Below are positions 43,298 through 53,020 of a stretch of DNA of 64,000 bases, one piece after another. Position 1 is the first letter of the stretch, and each line of letters starts with the position of its first letter. The notes below the pieces were generated by a model that saw only the letters and a program-made list of their open reading frames with translations, did not search any database and was not told the origin of the DNA. Both the position numbers and the translations under genes were made by a program. The DNA comes from Symsagittifera roscoffensis (lineage: Eukaryota; Xenacoelomorpha; Acoela; Convolutidae): assembly GCF_963678635.1 (NCBI RefSeq), contig NW_026971193.1, positions 1-64,000 on the forward strand. The letters are read 5' to 3'.

Positions 43298-44191
43298 GTG
43301 ATCCTGACTAGTGTGAAACCGGAGTTGAAAGTAGGAGGAACGTTTCAGACGAGAACCTTCCTAGCACCCTTCGGCTGTGAGGAAATCAAAGTGGTCCATG
43401 GAGAAGAGGAAGATGGATCGGCCGGCACACTGGTCATACCGAAATTTCCGGAAGGGGCCGACAAGGAAAGGCAAGGTCTCTCAAGCTCGAAGAAGGATAT
43501 GTCGGAAGGAGATGACGGTCAGGGAGGAAGCCGTCAAGCGGAAGAAAGCAAGCAACAAGATGCAAGTCAATCTGGTGGGGAAGACGACAGGGAATCGACT
43601 AGAGGAGTATCCAGGCTGGATTTCAATATCTTCAGTGATCTTGAGAACAACGCGGTTACGTTGGCGGCGACTGAGCCAGCGGATGGAGGCATTTCGACAC
43701 TGGAACCTCCGTCAGCCTTTACAGAAATGAAACGGAATTTGCCGGAGAGCAGCTCTCCTGGCAATTCGAGAAATAACGAACAAAGAATCCTTATGGAATC
43801 ACCTAGGAGAAGAAGAATAGAGGGCCCAGCCAGAGTACCTTTCCTGGGAACGTTGCCCGAAGAAGAGTGGGAAGTACATCACCGAGACCATGAAAGTAGG
43901 ACGGGATGTAGATTGGACAGAGTGGCGTTCATGGAAGAAGTCTGGACAGTGGTTCAGAGCTATGGGACCCAGTCCATTTTAAAAATAGGTCTCAACCGAC
44001 CATTGATGCGGGCAGTTCTTGACAAACTTGATGAGTGTGAAGGGAGATTGAGTGAGTTGTTGATTGACTCAGCCACTGATGAAAGTGAGGCGAACTCTCC
44101 CATCAAGATGACACCGCAGGATGGTAAAGGAGAGGAAGGTGTATCTGTCAAGAACCAGGAGGGGAACGATGCGATCCAAATTGGTGATTGA
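43298..44191 (+). CDS. ORF3 of element A: unknown
   Basis: It is identical to 12057-12950. 297 codons, no early ATG, acidic middle, no membrane segment; it precedes ORF4 by 13 bp. Confidence 0.5.
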   Translation: MILTSVKPELKVGGTFQTRTFLAPFGCEEIKVVHGEEEDGSAGTLVIPKFPEGADKERQGLSSSKKDMSEGDDGQGGSRQAEESKQQDASQSGGEDDRESTRGVSRLDFNIFSDLENNAVTLAATEPADGGISTLEPPSAFTEMKRNLPESSSPGNSRNNEQRILMESPRRRRIEGPARVPFLGTLPEEEWEVHHRDHESRTGCRLDRVAFMEEVWTVVQSYGTQSILKIGLNRPLMRAVLDKLDECEGRLSELLIDSATDESEANSPIKMTPQDGKGEEGVSVKNQEGNDAIQIGD

Positions 44192-44204
44192 TTAGATCAA
44201 TGAG

Positions 44205-46055
44205 ATGAAGATTAAGTTAGGCAGCAAGGTGATGCCGAGGAGAGTAGGAAAGATGAAGGTGGATTCAGAGATATCAATAAAAGCTGTCAATTCAGCGAAA
44301 CGAAAACGAGTCGAAGAGGCCATGGATTTGGGACAAGGTGATTATCAATTACCTGGCACGAACAGAATGTTGACCGATGTAGCGATGGTGCCACCCATTC
44401 TCATGGGAGGGATAAAGTCGACAGGTTACAAATCCAAAAGGAGTGACCGCACTCTGACTGGAGCAACCTTAGAAATGGAAATACTTAGCCAATGTGGAGA
44501 AAGCACGATGAAAGACTTTAAACCATCTCCCATGAACCACGGAAAGGGAAGTGTCGCAGGAAAACTAGTACCAGTGGAGTATAACCGACTGACAGTGTCG
44601 GAGACTGTGTCAATAGATGAACCCGCCGGTGGATACATGGAGATGTTAGAATACCGAATGTCGGCTAGAGGGTATGTGATGGCCATGGAAGGTTATCTGG
44701 AGACAATGTTGCGAGGCACCACCCTCAAGCAGAAGGCGTATGGGACTTTAGCGTCATCCGAGATGCAGGCAGAAACGATCGAGCAGTTAGTGAGCCTTCC
44801 ATGGAAAGCAGTGGTGTTGAAGTACTTCGAAGAGGAAATGAGGACTACGCCGAGAATGCACGCTCTCATGGCAGTACCTTACGTGAGAACCGAAATACAA
44901 TTGAGGTTCGCCTGGTGCATGATGGGATTAACTCGCGGGGATTATGACTCAGAAGAAAGGAAAAGGTCAAAAGAAGAAAAAGTATTCCTGATGACGAACC
45001 TGAGGGATCTGATAATCCAGGAAGGAATGGCAGTAGCGTGCGCGAAGCGGAGAGATGCTCTCTGTTTCATTCGATTCCTGATAGAGCAGATTTCAGTACC
45101 AGCATTGAACACCTGTGCCAACATGTTGAGGGAGGGCGATGAACGAGCAAAAGCCTTACTCTTGCTAGCACTGCTGGAGATGCATCAAAGCAAGCCGATG
45201 AGGGTGAATATGAAAGAACCTGAGGAATTAGAGCCCATGAGAAAGATAGACGAAATCAGGAGATTTTCAAACAAGGAGCTGAGACAAACTGAAGAATCTT
45301 TGGGGGCACTACCGAAATCCAGTGAGTACTGTGGACCGATCAAGAAGAAGTCGTACAGCTACGGGATAGCGTACAACCCTTTCCTGAGTGAAGACATACC
45401 CGATTGCTTCTTCGATTACGAGCAGGCAGTGTTGCTTAGATTCTGGACGTCGAGGATTGTAACGATTAAGAGCGCTAATAATCTACAGACCAAATTGGGA
45501 CTGGTCTTGGAAGAAGAGGTGACTGCACCTTCCGTACCAAAATCCGACAAAAGAGTGGAGTTTGGGTTGGGCTTCTCAGATGAACTACTGAGAACGAGCT
45601 TGATGGTAGTGTGGGAACTGATGAGACCATCATGGTGTCCTAGTCCCAATGCTGACTCGATATTACGGGCGACACAAGATGTGCAGAGGGAGCTGAACGC
45701 AGACTGTAATCAGCGTGACCTTAATATCATATATAATGTGATGATAACAGCCTCTAGGAGCAACGGGGAAGACAAAGTGGAGTTGCCTGGCTGGGGACCA
45801 GAGGACTGGGTCAAACCTGGTGGCTGTCTGGCGGAAATCTGTGGACTGGAAGGTCATGTTTGTGGAGGTGACCCTAGAGAGACAACACAAGCAATTGACG
45901 ATATTGTTTGGAAATGTCGTGATGAAAGCAAGGACGGAAACGGAACTGATCTCAGATTGCCATGGAGGAACCGAGGTGAGTCTAGTGACTACACTAGGAT
46001 TCTACAGCATGTTTGGTTCTTTAGAGTCACTGTTGAACCTAGAACAGAAACATGA
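44205..46055 (+). CDS. ORF4 of element A: unknown, 616 codons
   Basis: It is identical to 12964-14814. It has an ATG start, a helical composition and no recognised domain. Its end overlaps the alternative frame 45820-46164 that continues the protein. Confidence 0.5.
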   Translation: MKIKLGSKVMPRRVGKMKVDSEISIKAVNSAKRKRVEEAMDLGQGDYQLPGTNRMLTDVAMVPPILMGGIKSTGYKSKRSDRTLTGATLEMEILSQCGESTMKDFKPSPMNHGKGSVAGKLVPVEYNRLTVSETVSIDEPAGGYMEMLEYRMSARGYVMAMEGYLETMLRGTTLKQKAYGTLASSEMQAETIEQLVSLPWKAVVLKYFEEEMRTTPRMHALMAVPYVRTEIQLRFAWCMMGLTRGDYDSEERKRSKEEKVFLMTNLRDLIIQEGMAVACAKRRDALCFIRFLIEQISVPALNTCANMLREGDERAKALLLLALLEMHQSKPMRVNMKEPEELEPMRKIDEIRRFSNKELRQTEESLGALPKSSEYCGPIKKKSYSYGIAYNPFLSEDIPDCFFDYEQAVLLRFWTSRIVTIKSANNLQTKLGLVLEEEVTAPSVPKSDKRVEFGLGFSDELLRTSLMVVWELMRPSWCPSPNADSILRATQDVQRELNADCNQRDLNIIYNVMITASRSNGEDKVELPGWGPEDWVKPGGCLAEICGLEGHVCGGDPRETTQAIDDIVWKCRDESKDGNGTDLRLPWRNRGESSDYTRILQHVWFFRVTVEPRTET

Positions 46056-47288
46056 GATGGTCACAGCCATCAGTGTAGAAGTGTTCCCAGGAGTTCTGCA
46101 AACTGAGCAAAAGTACGTAGGAAAATGGTGGGAAGCGATCGAGACGAATGAACATCAGACATAGTGAGTCTTATTGTAGACCATCAGGAGCACGATATTT
46201 GGTGGGATCGACATTGGCTCCAATGTGCAAGAGTAGATACCCGGTGCATTTCGTGGCTGTGGATGTAAAGAGTACGAGAACAACCGTGGATCAAGCCTTC
46301 TCAGTGCCAAAGTGTGTGCGATTAACCAGAATGTCCGAAAAATCTTACGAGTTGCTATGTAAGATATTCTCAGCAGTTCCAGAGAGAACAAGGGAGGAGT
46401 TGGAATCGATACTGGCAAGGACGTGAGTGGGAACTTCAGTGACTTTGAAAGACAGAAACAGAGAGGATCAACCGTTACAGATTACAATACAGTAGACGAG
46501 AATGATGAAGCCCACCGAGTGATGATGGAAGTGGAACCGTTACTGGAAGCTTCGGGAAAACGCAATTGGAGGAGCATCATGTTGACACATGACGAGTTTC
46601 CCTGCCACTGCTTGCTGCAGACCTGGTGGCATCCCGAGCGTAGTAATATGGTGTTGATCTGGGACTCTGGAGAGCTGCTCTCCATGGGTTTACCAGACTC
46701 ATCACAGCCCATAACAATAGTGATAGTGGGAGCTATGATGGCGATACGATGGCTGGAAGCTCATGTGAGAGAGAACAATAGACAGGAAGCGCCAACGAGA
46801 GAACAGTTGCAGAAATTGGATTGTCTAAAAGATTCAAGAAGACGATTGATGCCATGGTTCAGAGCTAACATGACTGCATGGTTGTACGAAAATGCCAAAA
46901 AGCACATGTCGAAGCACGGCAGGGTGTACAGTGGATATCAGCTGGACATTGGAGCAGGAGCTTTCAAGCGAGCTTTCGTGACTCATCGGAATGCAGTGAC
47001 CACATCGCTGTAAAAAGAATTTCCAGGACAAGTGAACGTAGTGGAAAAGAGAAGGAAGAGATGTTGAAGGAAGATTTGGAGAGAAACGTGACGTTGTGTC
47101 TCCACAACAGCTTCTGCAGGAACAGAGAGTCTAACGTGGATCCTCTACCTTGTTGCAAACAGAAGGTAGAAGAGCAGAAGTGTTGGAAGACTGCTTCCAA
47201 CAGCGTCAGAATAGCTAACGATGTGTTGCAAGACACAGAAACTGAAATTGCAGAGTCAGTGTCACAGGAGGAAGAGATGGAACATTGA
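45820..47288 (+). pseudogene. ORF4 continuation and Cys-containing 3' end (element A)
   Basis: Frames 45820-46164, 46148-46426 and 46423-47013, then the tail to 47288. The breaks are the same as in A' 14579-16047. It ends in an acidic run before TGA. Confidence 0.45.
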
Positions 47289-48123
47289 CAAATGGTCGAG
47301 AGAACAAGATATAAAAAGAAAGGAAATTAGAAGAATTTAGAAGTTTTAGAACTTCTAAACGACGAAAAGAAGGGAAACAAAGGAGTGACGAAGAGGAAGA
47401 AGTAAAAACTCAGAATTGTTTTATGTGTGTGAAAAAACTCAAGTGAGAAAGCAAGCAACCAAGTTGTAATTGAAAACTGAAACATTTAGTTGAGCTTTGA
47501 ACATTAAAGAATTTGTTGCATTTATAAATTTGCATTTTGATTTTAGTTAGTGGCTTTAGAGACACTTACTTACTATTTATTTAGAAAGGCTTGAGTAGGG
47601 AGTATATTTAAATATTCCAGCCTGCATGACTGTTTTTAATCAACTAGGAGAACTGATCACTTTGTGGTGACATGAAAGACTTGGGTAATTTCTTGAAGAG
47701 GGAGATTGTTTCATTGTTGTTTTTAACCACAGAGTTTCTTAGTTTTAATATTCAGGACAATAACAAACAAGACTTCGGAAGGGAAGGAGCATAGTAGGAT
47801 AATTTTAGCTTGTTGGTTGGCAGGACTGTCCTGCAAACCAACATCTTTTAAAAATCTAGGAGAAAAAATTTTCAATCAGGGCATTGACATTGGAAGTCAG
47901 AAAAGATGTTTTTATCTTGGGTCATATCCTCAATGTGCAGATTAATGAAAGAATTTGGAGGCTATAGTGATGTAGTATGATGCCATTTGTATTCTGCAGT
48001 GAGTCGATGTGACGTGGATAAAAGTAATTTCGTGCATTTTGTAAATTCTGTTCGATGACACTGTAACCATTTTACGAACATTGCGAGATTCAATGAGGAC
48101 ATTGACCGGACTGTCCGGGAGTA
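47289..48123 (+). other. 3' non-coding region of element A
   Basis: 835 bp without a gene. The first 594 bp are shared with A'; 47883-48123 is only in element A. No clear polypurine tract stands immediately before the 3' LTR (only GTCCGGGAGTA), which is unusual and may be decay. Confidence 0.6.
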
Positions 48124-48984
48124 TGTGACATTCGACCAGAATGCACCAAAATGCAGACGCAGCAATTTCGAGTTTTTAGCAGAGAACCTTCCGAATAGAC
48201 GGTTTTAAGAGATTAACAACGTTATTGGGACGATTAGTCAAACGGTGAAGGCTAGAATATTCTGGTGTTTCAAATTTTTAAATTTTCGAAGTATGACGTC
48301 ATATTTCTGAGAAACGTCAGAAAGGACCATTTTGGCAAAAAACCGAAATAAAACACAACAACAACATTAGTTGCGATAGCGATAACGACGAAAATTGTGA
48401 TTGGAAAACAACAAGAAAAAAACAGAAGTAACAGAGACAGCTCCGAGTTGCAACTATTGTGTCGCTACAATAGTGGCAAGGCCGTTGCGAACAACGGTGA
48501 AGGGTGGAAGACAGCCTTCCGGGAGGAAGATAAAGGTCTTATTACCCCGGAATCGAGAATCCAGAGGGGTCTCGGGACTGGAACTTTTATCATCTTATAC
48601 AAACGTTTTGCTTCCCTTTTATGTCCTGAATTGAATTTCATTAACATCTGAATTCATTTTGCTAGGATGAAAAGCTAGGAGTTGGGGGAAAGGGTTGATC
48701 CATCTTCGATGGAGATGATGATTTTTATCTACTGAACAAAAACAATAATAATTCAATAAATAGTAGTAGCCCTGTTTTTAGGAGTGACCTCGTAGTCTGG
48801 GGATACTGACACCTAGCCATGAGCTCACTATTTCTGCATGTAATCTAGTTAATATGAGTGTTTTGACCGAAGCCGAAAGCAGTAACGTTTTTGTCGACCC
48901 GATGTTAGAAAGACCACCGAAAGTACTGGCTTGGTAGAGACGGTGAAAAGCATGTAGAGCTCTGTTTACACGTTGGCCAGTCGT

Positions 48985-48992
48985 CTCAGAAC
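48985..48992 (+). repeat. hAT target-site duplication, left (CTCAGAAC)
   Basis: Perfect 8-bp copy of 51634-51641. The unoccupied homologous site in the 5' LTR reads CTTAGAAC (22792-22799). Confidence 0.9.
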
Positions 48993-49020
48993 CAGGCATT
49001 TCGGGTTCGGGTTCGGGTTT

Positions 49021-49119
49021 TCGGGTATCGGGTCGGGTTTTCGGGTTTTGAGACAAATTTCGGGTTTCGGGTCGGGTTTCGGGTTCAACAAATTTTCGGG
49101 TTCGGGTTCGGGTTCGGGT
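49021..49119 (+). repeat. Left CGGGTTCGGG subterminal block of the hAT
   Basis: It corresponds to 51451-51545 in the same orientation, for example TCGGGTATCGGGTCGGG followed by TCGGGTTTTGAGA. Such short-motif blocks near hAT ends usually act as transposase binding sites; the direct rather than inverted arrangement is notable. Confidence 0.7.
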
Positions 49120-49254
49120 ATTCAATTATGTCGGATTTCTAAAACCCGACTTTTGTTTGCTGTTTTCGGTTTCGACAAAAACTTTCCCAATTTTTCTTTT
49201 GTTTGAGGTTTTTTACTTTTTAAATTTTTATTTCTATTTCATTTCTGAACGCGA

Positions 49255-51228
49255 TTGCATTGTACGATGAAGGAAGAGGGGCGGAAATTTGAAACCAAAA
49301 ATCCAAAGTTGAAAGACAAGTTTCTGTGTGGTTTCATTGACAAGAAGAAAACAGAAGCGCGGAAGTGCGTTCGTTGCAAAAGTAAAAAGAGTCAAACGGT
49401 GAAGGCTAGAATATTCTGGTGTTTCAAATTTCTAAATTTTCGAAGTATGACGTCATATTTCTGAGAAACGTCAGAAAGGACCATTTTGGCAAAAAACTGA
49501 AATAAAACACAACAACAACATTAGTTGCGATAGCGATAACGACGAAAATTGTGATTGGAAAACAACAAGAAAAAAACAGAAGTAACAGAGACAGCTCCGA
49601 GTTGCAACTATTGTGTCGCTACAATAGTGGCAAGGCCGTTGCGAACAACGGTGAAGGGTGGAAGTCGTCTCAGAAAGTTAGTCTTGGTTCCACCCTTCAT
49701 GTAAAAAGAGCAATACGTCAGCTCTTGAAAGGCACATTAGCAGCTGCACTTCCACTGAGTCGGAAGATGTAAATCAAATTTCCATAAGAAAATTTCTGAA
49801 CTCGAATACTGAAAAGTTTACTTTCCATTCCCAATTCGTATATCTTGACAATGTGTCAGTAACAAAAGTTAGCAGTTCCCCTCGCTTCAAGAAACTGTTT
49901 CAAAAGTCTGGCCTAGCTGTACCAACTTATGATGATCTCAATCGGACACTTAATGCCAAATACTTCGAGCGCATAGATCTCATTAGGAAATTACTAGAGG
50001 GGAAAGAGAAGTTAGTCTTGGCTCTAGACAAATGGACGAACAATCATCACGAAAAATGTATTGGTGTCTATGTGTATCAAAAAGGCAAGAGCATTTTTCT
50101 TGGATTAATTAATTACGATTTTTCATGTGGCGCAAAGGAGATGAAAAAATATACAAAAGAACTCCTTGCCAAGTTTGGCATCGCAAAAGAAAGACTCGCA
50201 TGTGTGATGTCCGACTGGGGTTCGGACATGGTCAAGTTTTGCCGTATAATGAAGCTGGCTCATGTGCCTTGCCTGGCACATGTAATCAATCTGATTGTAA
50301 AAAAGTTGATAAACGCCAGTTTGATTCATGATGATGCTATTGAAACCGACAATGAAGTTGCTATTCAAACGGATGAAGAGATAGTGATTCAGAATGAAGA
50401 TAGCAACAACGAGAACGACACCGACGAGGCCGATGAAGACTTTGACACATTGAATCCCGTAGCATCGAACCGTTTGATTTTTCCAATTTTGTGAATCAAA
50501 TACGACAAGCTGTAAAAAACATCCGCACACCCAACAATAATGCAACCTTCATGTTTATGCAAAAACAGTTCCAGAAATCAGAACTAGATGTTGTCCTTGA
50601 CAACGAAACACGATGGAACTCCACTTATTTGATGCTAGAACGTTTTCTCAAACTTCGCGGGTCAGTGGAAAAGTTTTACCACGAACGACGTTTTGATTGG
50701 CAACATTTAGACTGTGTAGTTAAGGTGTTGAAACCATTTTACGAAGTAACACTAGAGCTGCAAAAGAAAGAAATACCGAAGGACTTTGACTTCTATCTCA
50801 AGACCGTCGAATATGTGCGAACATTTGTCGAACGTGAAAGTGGTTTGGAGATGGTCCGTGACGACACGTTACAACTACTTGACAAATGGTGTGGTTCCAA
50901 AAACGCAGTTGTCTAGGCGTTTAACAAACGCGGTAAATTATACAAGTGGTTGGCGAAAGAAATTGATGACAATATTGAAAACTTGCAACAGACCGAGCAT
51001 ACTTATGCAACGCCAACTTCTTTCAAAGACTTCTTACAACTTGAAAGGGCAGTTGGACCAAAAGAGGAACAAATACGAAGAACATTGAGACAAATTCCCG
51101 CAACAAATTCTGACATTGAGAGAGCGTTCAGTTATGCAAAGTACTTGAAGAAGGATATTCAATCGCGACTTAAGACGGAGAATTTTACACGCAACGTGTT
51201 CTTGAAACTCACCGAGGAATGCGTTTAA
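49255..51228 (+). pseudogene. hAT transposase, broken
   Basis: The N-terminal piece (49255-49389) ends at a BED-type zinc-finger start (RKCVRCKSKK) and is interrupted by captured LTR sequence. The core runs 49853-50494: DDE-type first Asp in LALDKWTN, VMSDWGSDMVKF, and CLAHVINLIVKK, all hAT hallmarks. After a frameshift near 50470, the frame 50491-50916 has LDNETRWNSTYLMLERF. A TAG at 50914-50916 is followed in the same frame by 50950-51228, the hATC dimerisation region (PATNSDIERAFSYAK). It would cut and paste the element between 8-bp target duplications; this copy is dead. Confidence 0.9.
49390..49675 (+). repeat. Captured flanking LTR segment inside the hAT
   Basis: 49390-49664 is a copy of 48236-48510 (275 bp, offset 1154, two substitutions seen). 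It is followed by TCGTCTCAGAA (49665-49675), identical to the bases just left of the hAT insertion (48981-48991). It therefore looks like the left flank with 470 bp removed, lodged within the transposase gene. Confidence 0.9.
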
Positions 51229-51450
51229 TACGTACTTGTACGTTCCCATTTCATAATAATACAGCTTTATATTTCCGTTGAACTTTTTTGTTTTCTATAT
51301 ACATTCCCATTTTAATACACATTTATTGCATAAATATTGTTTTTACAGCTATTTTTATTGTTCACTGTAAAAGAAAGTTACACTCTAAAAACGCATCAAA
51401 TTTATTGCGTCAACGTTCATACCATTTAATCTACCTGAAAATCGGGCATG

Positions 51451-51545
51451 TCGGGTATCGGGTCGGGTAATCGGGTTTTGAGATCTTTTTCGGGTTTTGG
51501 GCCGGGTTTCGGGTTTGAAATGAATGTCGGGTTCGGGTTCGGGTT
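51451..51545 (+). repeat. Right CGGGTTCGGG subterminal block of the hAT
   Basis: A direct repeat of 49021-49119, roughly 85 percent similar by eye. Further CGGGTT runs continue to 51620. Confidence 0.7.
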
Positions 51546-51633
51546 TGAAGAAACCGTCGGGTTCGGGTTCGGGTTTTAGCTTATCGGGTAATCGGGTTTC
51601 GGGTTTGAAAAATGTCGGGTCCCAAAATGCCTG

Positions 51634-51641
51634 CTCAGAAC
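51634..51641 (+). repeat. hAT target-site duplication, right (CTCAGAAC)
   Basis: Perfect copy of 48985-48992. LTR sequence resumes directly after it (CCATCTTTATTTTCCGTCG). Confidence 0.9.
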
Positions 51642-51687
51642 CCATCTTTATTTTCCGTCGATATGTATCTTACGGGCGAATGTTACA

Positions 51688-52066
51688 GAGCTTATGGCGG
51701 GGTCTCAAAATCCCCAGACCACGAGGTCACTCCTAAAAACAGGACTACTACTTATATACTATTTTACTACTGTTTTTGTTCAGTAGATAAAAATCATCAC
51801 CTTCATCGAAGATGGATCAGCATTTTCCCTTAACTCCTAGCTTCTCATTGTCTGAAAATGAATTAAGATGTTAATTGAATTCAACTCAGGACATCTCCAA
51901 GAAGCTAAAAGTTTATAAAACACAGTTTGAGTTCTCCTCCCGAGACCCCCACGATTTCTGGAGTCCGAAGAAATAACGCTCTTATTTTTTTCAGGAAGGC
52001 TGTACACACCGTCGCAACACCCTTCCTAATTCTCGGGATTCGGGTTGTAACGACTAGCGGTACATT
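51688..52066 (-). mobile_element. Fragment of older inverted A-type LTR (right part)
   Basis: The reverse complement matches the middle of the A/B LTR from GAGCTC down to about the TGAAGGGT region (for example AGGAGTGACCTCGTGGTCTGGGG, GATCCATCTTCGATG). Similarity fades over the last 50 bp before element B. Together with 21811-21925 it forms the LTR interrupted by element A, and it is itself cut by element B. Confidence 0.7.
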
Positions 52067-52993
52067 TGTGACATTCGACCAGAATGGCCAAAATGCAATC
52101 TCTGCAGAATTCGGAATTTTAGCAGTAAGCCATCCGGATTGGTGGTTTTTAAGAACTAAGGGCGTTATTGGAACGTTTAGCCAAACGGTGAGGGCTGGAA
52201 TATTCTAGTATTTTAAAATTTCAAAAATTCGAATGATGGCGTCACATTTCTGAGAAATGCTGAAACGGCCATTTTAACAAAAAATGAGAGAAGAAACACA
52301 ACAACATTAGTTGCGCTGACGAGAACAACTTTATCGAAATTGAAGAAATCGGAATTGAAGAAAACGACAACGAATTACAGAGAACGTTCCGAGTTGCAAC
52401 TATTGTGCTGCTACAATAGTTGCAAGGCCGTTGCGAGCAACGGTGAAGGGTAAGAAATCAGCCTTCCGGATTGGGAAGAAATCGAGATCCACGGGCTTGA
52501 TTCACCGGATTCAAGAATCCGGAAGGGTCTCGGGACGGAAAACTTTTATTGACTCGTGTGAACTTTTAGCATCCTGTCATGTCCTGACTTGAATTTAATT
52601 GATATTTGGATTAGTTTTGACAAGGATGAGGTGCTAGGAGTTGGGGGAAAGGGTTGATCCATCTTCGATGGAGATGATGATTTTTATCTACTGAACAAAA
52701 ACAATAGTAATATAATAAGTAGTAGCCCTGTTTTTAGGAGTGACCTCGTGGTCTGGGATACTGAGACCCAGCCATGAGCTCACTATTTGCATGTAATTAA
52801 GTTAATTTGAGCGTTCTGGTCGAAGCCGGAGAACAGTAACGTTTTTGTCGACCCGATGTTGGAAAGACCACCGAAAAGTACTGGCTTGGTAGAGACGGTG
52901 AAAAGCATGCAAAGCTCTGTTTAGACGCTAGCCAGTCGTCTTAAGACTTAGTTTTGTTATCCGTCGATATGTATCTTCCGGGCGAATGTTACA
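52067..52993 (+). repeat. 5' LTR of element B
   Basis: 927 bp, TGTGAC...GTTACA. It is clearly diverged from the A LTRs yet keeps both hairpins (52394-52443), with a changed loop GCTGCT in the first and CGAG in the second. Confidence 0.85.
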
Positions 52994-53005
52994 TACATGT
53001 TTTTA

Positions 53006-53020
53006 TGGCGCTCCTGGGTG
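53006..53020 (+). promoter_or_regulatory. Candidate primer-binding site (element B)
   Basis: TGGCGCTCCTGGGTG, 12 nt after the LTR end, at the same position as in element A. It is probably the ancestral form, since the minus-strand family also has GCGCTCC. Confidence 0.4.

Larger units (their letters stand above)
39894..46803 (+). repeat. Tandem duplication of macrodomain C-half + ORF3 + ORF4 (element A)
   Basis: Units are 39894-42764 and 42765-46803. They have the same two large and one small deletion differences as in A', so the tandem duplication existed before the 16.6-kb block was duplicated. Confidence 0.85.
31242..47882 (+). repeat. Second copy of the 16.6-kb duplication
   Basis: It aligns base for base with 1-16641 (offset 31241). 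The two copies diverge after AAAATTTTCAATCAGGGC: this one continues to the 3' LTR, the other enters the satellite. Confidence 0.92.
48993..51633 (+). mobile_element. hAT DNA transposon (2641 bp), non-autonomous by decay
   Basis: It has terminal inverted repeats CAGGCATTTCGGG and, at the right end, CCCAAAATGCCTG (13 bp, one mismatch), flanked by an 8-bp perfect duplication CTCAGAAC, as expected for hAT. It carries a transposase gene broken by a frameshift, a stop and an inserted 286-bp segment of flanking LTR. CGGGTTCGGG-rich blocks lie near both ends in direct orientation. Confidence 0.92.
21926..51687 (+). mobile_element. Element A: complete but decayed giant Ty3/gypsy-like LTR element
   Basis: It is bounded by two LTRs of equal length (915 bp, the right one after removing a hAT insertion), both TGTGAC...GTTACA. 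Total length is 29762 bp, or about 27.1 kb without the hAT. Order: LTR, 3-kb leader, gag, protease, RT, RNase H, linker, 1527-bp array, integrase, macrodomain-like ORF2, duplicated ORF3/ORF4, 3' non-coding, LTR. All major genes carry stops or frameshifts. By eye the LTRs differ at roughly 4 percent of sites, so the insertion is not recent. The flanks share only GAG, not a clear 5-bp target duplication. Confidence 0.85.
48124..51687 (+). repeat. 3' LTR of element A, split by a hAT transposon
   Basis: The LTR occupies 48124-48992 and 51642-51687, TGTGAC...GTTACA. Removing the hAT element and one target duplication leaves 915 bp, the same as the 5' LTR. About 40 differences from the 5' LTR are visible by eye, including small indels near 48405. 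Confidence 0.85.
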
